Origin: Actinomycetota bacterium
GTDB lineage: Bacteria > Actinomycetota > Geothermincolia > Fen-727 > Anoxymicrobiaceae
Direction of reading: 5' to 3'
Assembly (NCBI GenBank): GCA_018831265.1
Contig: JAHJCO010000031.1
Location: 1-64,000 of the forward strand
DNA: 64,000 nt
How positions within the stretch are numbered: position 1 is the first letter of the stretch; each line of letters opens with the position of its first letter. Made by a program: the position numbers and the translations under genes. Positions 49,958-59,094 of this stretch are shown here, piece by piece. The notes beneath the pieces were generated by a model, which was not told the origin of the DNA, did no database searches, and was given only the letters and a program-made list of their open reading frames with translations.

Positions 49958-51283
49958 TTAAGCGCCCCCTTTCACTTCTGAAGCCGCGGCGAGTTCCGCC
50001 TTGGACTTACGTACGTACGCGACGTGCGGGATCTTGGACGGGCAGACGTAGGAGCAGGCACCGCACTCGAAGCAGTCCCGGGCCCCGTACTTGTCCGCTT
50101 CCTCCCACTTCCCGAGCCTCGCGCTCTTGACTATCAGGTTGGGTGTCAGGAACATCGGGCAGGCGTCCAGGCACTGGTCGCACCCCACGCACCGCTGCTC
50201 GGCGTTCATGTCCACGGTCGCGGCGTCCAGCGCGAGTATGCCGCTGGTGCCCTTTACCACCGACGCGGTGAGGTCCTTCTGAGCCCAGCCGGTCATTGGG
50301 CCGCCCATGATGATCTTCACGGGTGTCCCGACCAGCCCGCCGCACTGCTCTATCACGTGGGAGATCGGCGTCCCCACCTTGACCACCAGGTTCTTGGGCT
50401 CCTTGATGCAGGGGCCGGTCACGGTGAGCACCCTCTCCACCACGGGCTTGCCGAGGGCGGCCGCCTCGTACAGGGCGATCGCGGTGCCGACGTTCTGCAC
50501 CAGGACCGATACCTCGCTGGGCAGCTTCTGCGGCGGGACCCGGCGCCCGGTGACCGCCTCGATGAGCATCTTCTCGGCACCCTCGGGGTACTTGACCTCC
50601 AGGGCCACTACCTCTATTCCCGGCTCCCCGGATACCTTCGAGGTGAGCAGGTCGATCGCGTCCATCTTGTTCGCCTCGACCCCTATGATGCCCCTCTGGG
50701 CTCCGACCACCTTCATCATCAGCTTGAGGCCGGCGATGAGGTCGTCGGGTCGCTCCATCATCAGGCGGTGGTCGCAGGTCAGGAACGGCTCGCACTCGCA
50801 GCCGTTGATGATGACCGTGTCGATGGGCTTGTCCTTCGGAGGCGTGAGCTTCACGAAGGTCGGGAACGCTGCCCCGCCCAGTCCGACCAGTCCGGCTTCC
50901 TTGGCCACCTCGCGTATCTGCTCGGGGCTCAGGCCGGAGACGTCCTTCTTCTCCGCCCACTTATCAGGCTGAGAGGCGTCGGCCGTTATCACGATGGAGT
51001 TGGTCGGCGCGCCCGTGAAGTTCGGGCGCTCCTCTATGGCCTTCACCGTCCCACTGACACTCGAGTGCACCGGCGCGCTTATGAAAGCCTCGCTGGAGCC
51101 TATCTTCTGCCCCGCCTCGACACGGTCCCCCACCTTCACGGTGGGCGTGTTGGGGGCGCCCACGTGCTGCTGCACGGGGATGACCACCTCGCCGGGGACC
51201 GACGACTTCACCGTCGCCTTACCGGCCGTGGCCTCTTTCTTGTAGGGGGGATGTATGCCGCCCCTGAATGTCTTGAGCTCCAT
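49958..51283 (-). CDS. RnfC-like Fe-S flavoprotein subunit (formate dehydrogenase-linked)
   Basis: A 441-residue RnfC homologue with TFRGGIHPPYKKE, the nucleotide/FMN block GLVGLGGAAFPTFVKLTPP, NGCECEPFLTCDHRLMMERP, GGPMTGWAQKDLTASVVKGT and two ferredoxin motifs CVGCDQCLDACPMF and CFECGACSYVCPSK. ATG 51283 is chosen over 51289 because it gives AGGAGGG a six-base spacing. It lies 15 bp downstream of the formate dehydrogenase beta gene and resembles the protein at 37601 over its full length, so the two RnfC-RnfD pairs are paralogous. Confidence 0.93.
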   Translation of the reverse strand: MELKTFRGGIHPPYKKEATAGKATVKSSVPGEVVIPVQQHVGAPNTPTVKVGDRVEAGQKIGSSEAFISAPVHSSVSGTVKAIEERPNFTGAPTNSIVITADASQPDKWAEKKDVSGLSPEQIREVAKEAGLVGLGGAAFPTFVKLTPPKDKPIDTVIINGCECEPFLTCDHRLMMERPDDLIAGLKLMMKVVGAQRGIIGVEANKMDAIDLLTSKVSGEPGIEVVALEVKYPEGAEKMLIEAVTGRRVPPQKLPSEVSVLVQNVGTAIALYEAAALGKPVVERVLTVTGPCIKEPKNLVVKVGTPISHVIEQCGGLVGTPVKIIMGGPMTGWAQKDLTASVVKGTSGILALDAATVDMNAEQRCVGCDQCLDACPMFLTPNLIVKSARLGKWEEADKYGARDCFECGACSYVCPSKIPHVAYVRKSKAELAAASEVKGGA

Positions 51284-51298
51284 TTCCATCCCTCCTTT

Positions 51299-52129
51299 CT
51301 ATTGCTCCAGCTTGAATTTCTCTTCGAGCCCGCGGTTTCTGGCGTTGATTATCCCGTTGAGTATCAGGGCCAGCAGGACGCCGCCCGCCGCGAAAGCGCC
51401 GTACGGCTTGGTCAGGGTCTTCCAGACCTTGACCGAGGCCGGTATGGACGGGTTGTCGGGCAGTTGGTACGCCGACGGCTCGTCGGTCAGGATGTACATG
51501 TAACGCAGTCCCTCGAGCTCCTTGACCCCGAAGAGCCTTGCCTTGGTGTAACCCGCGGCCTTCAGCTGGGCCACGCGGGCCTCCGCCTTCGCGATGAGCT
51601 CTGTCCGGTTCCCGTACGAGAGCGTACCCGGGGCGCACACCTTGACGCAGGCGGGGACGGTGAAGCCCGGCTTGTCGCCGGTCTGCCGGTCCACGCACAG
51701 CGTGCAGCGGTAGATGCCCTTCTTCTTCTGGTTGTACCCGGGTACGTCGAACGGGCATGCCACCCTGCAGTAGTTGCACCCGATGCAGAGCTTGGGGTCG
51801 GTCGCCACGCTCTTGACCACGGTCCCGTCCGCGAGCTTGGCCTCGCGGTGGGTCGTAGCGTTTGGCGGGCACACCTCCACGCAGGCCGCGTCGGTGCAGT
51901 GCATGCACTGGTGCTTGGTGAACAGCCAGCTCATCTTGTTGTCTTTGTAGTACTCGTTGAACAGGATCCTCATCCAGGTGTAGGAGCCAAGAGTCGGCGG
52001 GTTCTCGTAAGAGCCCCGGTTCTTGGTCTTCTCAGCCGGGTTCTGGTTCCACTCCTTGCAGGCGACCTGGCAGGCGCGGCAAGCCGTGCACTTGGTCGTA
52101 TCGACGAGTATTGCCTTTTCCTCAGCCAT
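51299..52129 (-). CDS. fdnH: Formate dehydrogenase beta (Fe-S) subunit
   Basis: A 276-residue electron-transfer subunit with four ferredoxin-type motifs: CTACRACQVACKEW, CMHCTDAACVEVCPP, CIGCNYCRVACPFD and CTLCVDRQ ... CVKVCAPG. A C-terminal helix (FAAGGVLLALILNGII) anchors it, as in FdnH. In FdnGHI it hands electrons to a cytochrome b (FdnI); no FdnI homologue is present and the RnfC-like gene follows instead. AGGAGGTG lies 7 bases before ATG. Confidence 0.93.
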   Translation of the reverse strand: MAEEKAILVDTTKCTACRACQVACKEWNQNPAEKTKNRGSYENPPTLGSYTWMRILFNEYYKDNKMSWLFTKHQCMHCTDAACVEVCPPNATTHREAKLADGTVVKSVATDPKLCIGCNYCRVACPFDVPGYNQKKKGIYRCTLCVDRQTGDKPGFTVPACVKVCAPGTLSYGNRTELIAKAEARVAQLKAAGYTKARLFGVKELEGLRYMYILTDEPSAYQLPDNPSIPASVKVWKTLTKPYGAFAAGGVLLALILNGIINARNRGLEEKFKLEQ

Positions 52130-52142
52130 GCCACATCACCTC

Positions 52143-55100
52143 CTAGGCTTTCTCGATGTCGACTATGAACGCCTTCGACTCCGGAATCGTGGTGTTGGCG
52201 TCACCCACGTTCGGTGTCAGCTGATTCGCCGCGTAGCTTATGTCGTTGGGACCACCCGTGCAGTAGCCCATGTAGCCGAAATGGTACGGCATGTTGACCA
52301 CGTCAGTCTTCTGGCCGCTGACCTCCAGGACCTGGATGCGGTCCGTTACGACCGCCACGGCCTCTGTCTCGCCCCTTATGCTGGTGACCTTCACCCAGTC
52401 GCCGTTGGAAATGCCCTTCCTGTCGGCCAGGTCCTTGGACATCTCGACGAACATGTTGGGCTGCATCTCGACCAGCCACGGCATGTTCCGGGTCATGGTA
52501 CCCGACTGGAAATGCTCGGTCACGCGAGAGGTGCCCGCGATTATCGGGTACTTCTTGTCGCCCAGGGGTGCCAGCTTGTCGTTGGGCGAATCGCTGAAGA
52601 TCTTTGCCATCGGGTCATTCTGCATGCCGTTCATCTCGTTCTTGAACAGCGACTCGATCGGCTCGTAGTGCTCGGGGAACGGGCCGTCCGCCACGGAAGC
52701 CAGGCTGAACAGCTGCCCCATCCCGAAGTTGAGCATGATGAACGGGTTTGCGGCCGAGACCGCGGGAGCGACCGGGGGGTTGCCCGGAAGGGCCGGGTCC
52801 GTGGCCTTGAAGTCGGGCACGTCAACCGACACCCACTTTGTCCCGTTCCACTGCTCGATGTTCTTCTTGGGGTTCCACGGCTGGCCCGCGGGATCCGCCG
52901 AGCCCCGGTTGTAGATGATCCGCCGGTTCACCGGCCAGCACCAGCACCACTTGGGGTAGATGGCCACGTTGCCCGTATCCTCGTTGTTGTGGCGCTTGGC
53001 CAGGTTGCCCTTGGTCTTGGCGAAGCTGGCCTTGGCGGCCGCCGCCTTGGCGGGGTCCGGGTCGGTGATACCGGGGTAGTCAGGCTCCTCGGGGTAAACA
53101 CCGCTCATTATCCAGTTCCCGCACGCCGTGGAGCCGTCCGCCGCGAGCACCGTGAAATTCTTCAGGCGCTTCTTGGTGGCCCAGTTGAACCCGTTGATCT
53201 CGGCAAGCACGGCTTCCATGTTCACGTCGTCACCGTACGGCCAGTACAGGTTGACGACCGACTCGCGGTTGGGGGCCTTGGCGTCGGCCTTGTAGAGCTC
53301 GACCAGTTTCTGCTGGAGCAGGCTGAAGAAGTCGACGTCCTTCTTGGCCTCTCCCTTGGGCTCCGCCGACTTGTAGAACCACTGGACGACCCGCCCCGTG
53401 TTCGAGAACGTTCCCTCGTACTCGCCGCATGCCGCCGCGGGCAGCAGGAAGACCTCGGTCTTTATCTTTCCGGGGTCCGCGCCCGGGCGACGCCAGAAGT
53501 TTGGTGTCTCGTGGTTGAAGATCTCCGAGACCACCATCCAGTCCAGCTTGTCCATGGCGGCCGTTTCCTGGTTGGAGTTGGGGCCGCCGACCGCCGGGTT
53601 CTGCCCGACCACGAAGAGGCCCTTCACGTCGCCCTTTTCCATGGCCTCGAACAGCGCGATGTGCGAGTAGTTGACCCCGTCCTTGATCCTGGGGACCCAG
53701 ACGTAGCCGAACTGGTTCTCCGCGGTGGCGCTGTCGCCGTACTGGGCCTTGAGGTAACTCGCCATGAACTTCGGGGTGTTGCTCCAGTAGGCGCTTCCCA
53801 CCGCCTTGAGCCTGGCGGCGTTGTACGCGTCGAGAGTGGGGTTCTTGGCGCTGTTGGGTGTGGGGTTGTACCCCGGCCAGATGTGGAAGAGCAACGCGAA
53901 GTCCGTCGACCCCTGGACGTTCGCGCACCCGCGCAGGGCGTCGATGCCGCCGCCGGGCATCCCTATGTTGCCCAGGATAAGCTGGAGCATGGCGAAGGTG
54001 CGGATGTTCTGGGTCCCGTAGGTGTGCTGTGTGAGCCCCATGGCATACATCAGGACGCCGCTCTTACCGTTCTCGTAGGTGGAGCAGTAGGCCTTGGCGA
54101 TCTCCTCGAACTTGGCCTTGGGGATCCCGCATATCTGCTCGACCTTCTCGGGGGTGTAGCGGCTGTAGTGATTCACCATCTGGTTCCATACGCACTGCGG
54201 GTTGGTCAGTGTGGGGTCTTTGAGGGGCTTGCCGTCCGCGCCCATCTGGAACGACCACGTGGCCGTATCGTACTTCTTCTTCTTCTTCCCGGTCTTGGGA
54301 TCCGTCGTCTCAGAGAAGCCGGAGTACACGCCGGTCTTCGGGTCGAAGCCGAAGCCCGGGTTCGCCAGGAACGAGGCGTTCGTATAGGTCTTCAGGTAGT
54401 CCCAGTTCACCATGTTGTTGTCGATCGCGTACTTGATCAGTGCCCCGAAGAAAGCGATGTCGGTCCCGGGCCTGGTCTGCGCGAAGATGTCGGCCTTGGA
54501 GGCCGTCCTGGTGAAGCGGGGGTCCACCACGATCAGCTTCGCCGGGTCCTCGGCCCTGTTCATGGCCTGCTCGACCCACTTGAAGGTAATCGGGTGGTTC
54601 TCGGCGGCGTTGGAGCCGCAGATCATGATGCAGTCGCTCATCTTGACGTCCTGCACCTGGTTGGTCATGGCGCCCCGGCCGTACGTTGCCGCCAAACTGG
54701 CGACAGTTGGAGAGTGTCACAACCGGGCGTGGTGCTCTATGTACACCACGCCGAGGGAGCGCATCAGCTTCTGGTACAGGTAGGCGCCCTCGTTGGAGAG
54801 TTCGGCGCTTCCCACCGCGCCGATGGCCTCGGTCCGGAGTGCCGGGACCTTCTGGCCGGTCGGGTTGCCGTCGGCTCCCAGAATGTCGTCCTCCGCGATC
54901 CAGTTGGCGTCGCGAGTCTCCTTGACCTTCTTGGCTATCTTGTCGATGGCCTCGCTCCAGGAGATCTCCTGCCAGGACGAGGACCCCGGAGCGCGATACA
55001 TCGGCTTGGTGACCCTCTCCGGGTTCAGCTTGCCGTCGATGTAGGACTTCTGGATGGTAGCAACGCCCTTGCTGCAGAGCGTGCCGAAGTTTATCGCAGA

Positions 55101-55337
55101 GTCCGGGTTCCCCTCGATATTGACGACCTTCGGGTGGCCGCCTTCCTCGAGTACGGAAACGATGGTGCTGCAGCCCACTGCACAGAAAGAGCATACGCCG
55201 GTAGTCTCGATCGCCTTGGCGATGCGCAGTCCGTCCGTGGACGCGAGCGCGGGCAGTTTGATGCCCAGGGTCGTTAAAGCACCGACGCCCAGTCCGGCGC
55301 CGGACAACTTTAAGAAGTCCCTGCGTGTAAGTTCCAT
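52143..55337 (-). CDS. fdnG: Selenocysteine-containing formate dehydrogenase alpha subunit, Tat-exported
   Basis: A 1064-residue molybdenum/tungsten bis-MGD enzyme oxidising formate to CO2. The twin-arginine signal is LTRRDFLKLSGAGLGVG; the N-terminal [4Fe-4S] site is CSFCAVGCST ... FGTLCSKG. The frame is interrupted only by TGA at 54717-54719, codon 207, in the context EHHARL-U-HSPTVASLAATYGRG, the universal FdhA Sec position, so this is one gene, not two. Later GRGAMTNQVQDVKMSDCIMI and the C-terminal molybdopterin domain (TSRVTEHFQSGTMTRN, ADRKGISNGDWVKVTSIRGE) are normal. GGAGGAGGG precedes ATG 55337. Confidence 0.97.
54688..54719 (-). promoter_or_regulatory. UGA(Sec) codon and SECIS-like hairpin in fdnG
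   Basis: After TGA (54719-54717, minus strand) come 12 bases and a six-pair stem GTCGCC/GGCGGC (54704-54699 with 54693-54688) with loop AGTTT. This is the expected place and size for a bacterial SECIS read by SelB. Spacing and loop length equal those in selD. Confidence 0.7.
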
Positions 55338-55538
55338 GCCCTCCTCCCTTTCATAGTTGGGCCGTACACATGCCCGGGCAGAAGGGCCTGAACCGGCGGA
55401 TCGACACCACCGGCGGCCACCCCCGGGCTGATCCTGTCACGCCACGATGGCGGCCATGGAAAGGTCATCCGGTCGCTGTCCGGACCGCATCCGCATAAAG
55501 GTATCCCCTCGAATACCTGGCGGATTCCAAGGGTGGGA
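55338..55538 (-). promoter_or_regulatory. 201-bp leader between fdhE and fdnG
   Basis: No open frame of interest lies here. It is GC-rich and rich in self-complementary segments (for example CCGCCGGTGGTG-type and GGTCCGGACAGCGACCGG-type stretches on the minus strand), unlike the tight spacing of the other genes in this operon. It may hold an internal promoter or a structured leader for fdnG. I looked for a Moco-riboswitch core and did not recognise one. Confidence 0.35.
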
Positions 55539-56408
55539 CTACCGCTCAGTGTAACCCCGGGCTCTTTCCAAGCCCTCCTCTTCTGCGGCCCGGTCCAGCA
55601 TGGCCGTAACGACGTCCTCCATGGGTAACAGCGTCGTACGGTCTTCCTCTCGCAGGTCGACCGTCTTCACGTAGGTCCCACAGGACCCACAGTAGTAGGC
55701 CCGCTGACCCTTGTCCTGCTCGAGGTAGAGGAACTTCAGCGAGCCCTCGGACTCATCGCAGAACGGGCAGCTGGCCCGCGGGACGTTCCACCAGCTGTGG
55801 CACAACGAGCACTCCAGGAGCCATAGCCCGTCGTCCCGGCGGAACAATCCCATCAACGGAGCACCCCCGCAGAATGGGCAGAAACCCCTCTGCCACATGG
55901 ACTGCTCCATACTGAACGTCAGGATACTACCACACTTCCGATAGAAAGGCGCAAGGGCCTCCCAGAAAATACCAGAAACAACATTCCTGTCCTCGGCGCT
56001 CCACTCGTTGTCCCCGGAGAGCTCAGCTCCCTCGAGAACTGCTCGCCTCGTCTGTTCGAAGCGCTCCTCCCCGAGTCCCGGCCAGGCCAGGACCGACTCC
56101 ACTGTGAGCTCCGAGTCTCGCCCCTCGAGGACCGCGCCGGTGAGCCGCTCGAACAACTCGAGGAAGGCCCCTCGCTCCACGGGCACGTCCATGGGGTCCA
56201 CAAGAGGCTCTCCCATGAGCAGGCTGCGCTGCCGCTCCTCCTCGTCGAGCGAAAGCTGGCACTCGAGACCCTCGAGCGCCTCCTGCTGGGCCTTCATCAC
56301 TTCGCCGTAGAGCGCTATTGCGCCGGAGTAATCCGGGTATCTCAGCAGGTACTCCTCCGCCACCCGCTCGACCTCTTCCGTGCCGGGATCAACCGTTTCA
56401 ACGATCAA
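55539..56408 (-). CDS. fdhE: Formate dehydrogenase accessory protein FdhE
   Basis: A 289-residue cytoplasmic chaperone needed to mature exported formate dehydrogenases. The C-terminal rubredoxin-like part carries the paired CxxC motifs: FCPFCGGAPLMG, LECSLCHSWW, SCPFCDES and YYCGSCGTYVK. The N-terminal half is helical as in the family. TTG 56408 follows AAAGGAAC by 6 bases. It lies between tatC and fdnG in the same orientation, fitting a role before Tat export. Confidence 0.93.
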   Translation of the reverse strand: MIVETVDPGTEEVERVAEEYLLRYPDYSGAIALYGEVMKAQQEALEGLECQLSLDEEERQRSLLMGEPLVDPMDVPVERGAFLELFERLTGAVLEGRDSELTVESVLAWPGLGEERFEQTRRAVLEGAELSGDNEWSAEDRNVVSGIFWEALAPFYRKCGSILTFSMEQSMWQRGFCPFCGGAPLMGLFRRDDGLWLLECSLCHSWWNVPRASCPFCDESEGSLKFLYLEQDKGQRAYYCGSCGTYVKTVDLREEDRTTLLPMEDVVTAMLDRAAEEEGLERARGYTER

Positions 56409-56427
56409 TGTCGGTTCCTTTCGGGAC

Positions 56428-57174
56428 TCAGGAGGCTTCCGCCACCGGTAGGACCGTCTCCTCCTCTTCCCGCCGGTGCACGGTCAGCCGTGCCAGGAGG
56501 ATGGAGAGCTCGTACAGAATCACCATGGGAACCGCGACCAGGAACATTGTGACCGGGTTCCAGTCGGGGGTGATGACGGCCGCGAAGACGAGTATCAGCA
56601 CGTAGGCGTAGCGCCACTGCTTGCGCAGCTGCTGCGGGGTGATCACGCCCAGCGCCACCAGCATCCAGATGAACATGGGCGTCTCGAAAGAGACACCGAA
56701 CGCAACCATGAACCACCCCGCGAACGTCACGTAGCTGCTCGCCGAGATTATCGCGGTCATCTGGTCGCCGGCGACCCCGAGCAGCCAGCGTATTCCGATG
56801 GGCATGACGTAGAAGTACCCGAAGGTGACACCAAGGGCGAAGAACGCGAGTATCATGGCCAGGATCAGCAGCGTGTACTTGCGCTCCCGGCTCTTCAGCG
56901 CCGGTGACAGGAACGCCAGTATCTCGAACAGGATGACCGGCAGCGCGAGCAGCACCGCCCCGAACAGCGCAAGCTTGAAGCGGACCAGGAACGGCTCCAT
57001 CGGAGTCATGTAGTGGAGTGCTATGCTGCCCGCGGGCTTCTTCAATATGTAGAGGATGTCCCACGCGAACGCCCAGGAGAACGCGAAGCCCACTACCAGG
57101 GCTACCACGACCACTATGATGCGACGCCTCAACTCCTCCAGGTGCTGGAGGTAGGTCATCCGGATTGAAGCCAA
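56428..57174 (-). CDS. tatC: Twin-arginine translocase subunit TatC
   Basis: A 248-residue six-helix membrane protein that recognises twin-arginine signals. The family start is clear: MTYLQHLEELRRRIIV with the conserved HLxELRxR, followed by the FxxPxx region (ILKKPAGSIALHYMTPMEPF in parts) and FGVSFETPMFIWML, where the conserved FExP glutamate sits. TTG 57174 has GGGGGG nine bases upstream; ATG 57159 is possible. It follows tatA by 22 bp and precedes fdhE. Confidence 0.95.
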   Translation of the reverse strand: MASIRMTYLQHLEELRRRIIVVVVALVVGFAFSWAFAWDILYILKKPAGSIALHYMTPMEPFLVRFKLALFGAVLLALPVILFEILAFLSPALKSRERKYTLLILAMILAFFALGVTFGYFYVMPIGIRWLLGVAGDQMTAIISASSYVTFAGWFMVAFGVSFETPMFIWMLVALGVITPQQLRKQWRYAYVLILVFAAVITPDWNPVTMFLVAVPMVILYELSILLARLTVHRREEEETVLPVAEAS

Positions 57175-57196
57175 CTGCCATAACCCCCCGCGGGGG

Positions 57197-57403
57197 CTAC
57201 TCCTTCTTCTCGGAATCGGAGGCCGGAGAGGTCACGGCCTCCACGCTCTTGTTGACTTCCTCGTGGACCTTGTCGGTCGAGTCGCGGAACGCCCTCAGCG
57301 CCTGGCCGACGGACTGTCCCACCTTGGGGAGGCGGGACGGCCCGAAGATGACGAGCGCGATGACGAGGATGACGATGAGCTCTGTCGGTCCCAGTCCAAA
57401 CAT
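57197..57403 (-). CDS. tatA: Twin-arginine translocase subunit TatA/TatE
   Basis: A 68-residue protein with the TatA layout: short N terminus MFGLGPTELIVILVIAL, a single helix, the FGPSRLPKVGQSVGQALRAF hinge and amphipathic helix, and a charged tail (SDSEKKE). AAGGGG precedes the ATG. It heads the operon tatA-tatC-fdhE-fdnG-fdnH-rnfC-rnfD, so pore, receptor and substrate are made together. Confidence 0.95.
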   Translation of the reverse strand: MFGLGPTELIVILVIALVIFGPSRLPKVGQSVGQALRAFRDSTDKVHEEVNKSVEAVTSPASDSEKKE

Positions 57404-57684
57404 CTCAACAACCCCTTCTCAGGTCTTGGGTTCTACTTCGGAAGCACTCCGAATGTTAGCCCTGGATAGGATAACTGTCAACGCGCGGGGTCAAACCCCG
57501 CTTTTGCCGTTCGAGAAGTCCAAGCAGCGATAGCACCACAATGCAAAAGCAAGGGGTCTGACCCCGGGTGTCCAAAATGGGGTCAGACGCGTATCGTTGC
57601 GTTCGTTGAGGCCGAAGCACAATCGGAAACAATGCAACTAGACGGGTCTGACCCCCGTTCGAATCGCGGAGACGTGAGACAAGA
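57404..57684. repeat. Intergenic region with GGGGTCAGAC-type inverted repeats
   Basis: This 281-bp gap contains several palindromes: CGGGG-tcaaa-CCCCG (57486-57500), GGGGTCTGACCCC (57553-57565) and a 22-bp imperfect inverted repeat, GGGGTCAGACGCG... (57579-57600) against ...GGGTCTGACCCC (57634-57655), with 33 bp between. The end GTCTGACCCC is shared with the elements flanking hypC. The tatA promoter should also be in this gap; none was recognised. Confidence 0.55.
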
Positions 57685-59085
57685 CTACGTCCCCCGGTAG
57701 ACGAACTCCGCGAGCTGCTTCAGGTTCCTGCACTCGGTCACCGAGTCGCAGTGCGGCTCGTACTCGCTTATGACGCTGTCCCCGCTGTTCCACTTCTCGA
57801 GGGGCTCGGGGTTCAGCCAGTAGACCCGCCTGACGCGGTCGCAGATCCGGCCCAGGACGTCGGCCCTGGGATCGCGCATGTTGTTGCGCGCATCCGAGAG
57901 GATCAGGACCGTCGAGCGGGGCGTGAGGTCGCCGGAGAACCCCTTCTCGAAGAGGGCCAGGGCGCGCCCCACGTCGCTGTGCCCGTCCCCGTCGACGACG
58001 TCGGCCTTCCTGTAGACCTGCTCGACGGCCTCGCCCACGCCCTCAGGGCCGAAGTAGCCCGTGGCCTCGTCCACCCTGTCTATGAACACGAAGCTGCGGA
58101 CGGCCTTGAACTGCTGGTGAAGGCTGTAGACCAGCTGCAGGGTGAAGGTGCTGAACGTCCTGACGGACCCCGACACGTCGCACAGGATGAACAGCTCGGG
58201 CTTCGACGGGGCCCTCTTCCGGTACTTCAGGTCCATCGGCACGCCCCCGTAGGAGATGCTGTGGCGCAGGGTGTTGCGGATGTCGACCTTGCCCTTTCTG
58301 CCGGCGCTCTGCCTGCGGGCGATACGGGCGGCGAGTTTGCGCGCCAGGACCGGAAGGACACGGCGCATCTCCTCCACCTGCCTGAGCGAGGCGTTCAGGA
58401 AGTCCACCTCCTCGGGACGGGGCGGCGGCTTCCTCCGCAGGTCCGCCGGGTCCAGGCCGCGAGAGGCGGCCACCCGGCGCCGGATCTCCCGCTCCAGCTC
58501 GGACCGGAAGCGCTCGATGTTCTCGCGCAGGACCTCCGAGGCCAGGGCGGGCGGCATGTCCCCCACGCCCGCCCCGGCATCCAGCAGCCCCGCCAGCTCG
58601 CCGGTCATCTGGCTGTAGTCCAGCATCTCCATCGCCCGGAACATGTAGAAGCCCGGCCCCGCGCTCATCGAAAGCGGCCGGGAGCCGCCTCCGAATCCGC
58701 CCTCCTGCGCACCGACCATGGCCGCGGCTATGCGCGCGAGGGCGGCAAGACGGTCGACGTCCGAGGTCAGCAGCGCCTCGGCGAGGAGGCTCTTGAGGTC
58801 CTCGGGGGACATCGGCTCCGGCGCCTCCCGGTCCTCCTCCTCCCCGGCCTCTACGTTGGGTACCTCGACTCCCAGGAAGAACTCGTTGAAGGCGGCGTCG
58901 AAGACGGGGTAATCGCGCTCGCTCTTCACAAGCGTGGCGCGCAGGGCGGCGTGCAGGAGCCGGGGGCTCGAGAGTGGCGCCACCTCCAGCGCGCGGCAGG
59001 CGTCGATGCTCTCCGCTACGGAGACCTGCATCCCCGCCCCGCGGATGTAATCGACGAACTCGAGGACCCTGTCATCTACGGGCAT
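57685..59085 (-). CDS. VWA-domain CoxE-like protein
   Basis: A 466-residue protein with an N-terminal helical region and a C-terminal von Willebrand A domain of the CoxE type. The MIDAS metal site is visible as LFILCDVSGSVRTFSTF, with DGDGHSDVGRALALF and LILSDARNNMRDP supplying the further ligands. These proteins work with a MoxR AAA ATPase, here encoded 9 bp upstream, to mature or insert cofactors into metalloenzymes. In carbon monoxide dehydrogenase clusters CoxD/CoxE have that role, but no such enzyme is in the window. Confidence 0.9.
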   Translation of the reverse strand: MPVDDRVLEFVDYIRGAGMQVSVAESIDACRALEVAPLSSPRLLHAALRATLVKSERDYPVFDAAFNEFFLGVEVPNVEAGEEEDREAPEPMSPEDLKSLLAEALLTSDVDRLAALARIAAAMVGAQEGGFGGGSRPLSMSAGPGFYMFRAMEMLDYSQMTGELAGLLDAGAGVGDMPPALASEVLRENIERFRSELEREIRRRVAASRGLDPADLRRKPPPRPEEVDFLNASLRQVEEMRRVLPVLARKLAARIARRQSAGRKGKVDIRNTLRHSISYGGVPMDLKYRKRAPSKPELFILCDVSGSVRTFSTFTLQLVYSLHQQFKAVRSFVFIDRVDEATGYFGPEGVGEAVEQVYRKADVVDGDGHSDVGRALALFEKGFSGDLTPRSTVLILSDARNNMRDPRADVLGRICDRVRRVYWLNPEPLEKWNSGDSVISEYEPHCDSVTECRNLKQLAEFVYRGT

Positions 59086-59094
59086 GATCGTTCC

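Noticed and set aside
54717..55337. Separate 206-residue protein upstream of the formate dehydrogenase gene
   Set aside because: It ends at the TGA that sits exactly at the FdhA selenocysteine position and carries the Tat signal and N-terminal Fe-S site; selA, selB, selC and selD are all present, so it is the first part of one Sec-containing gene.
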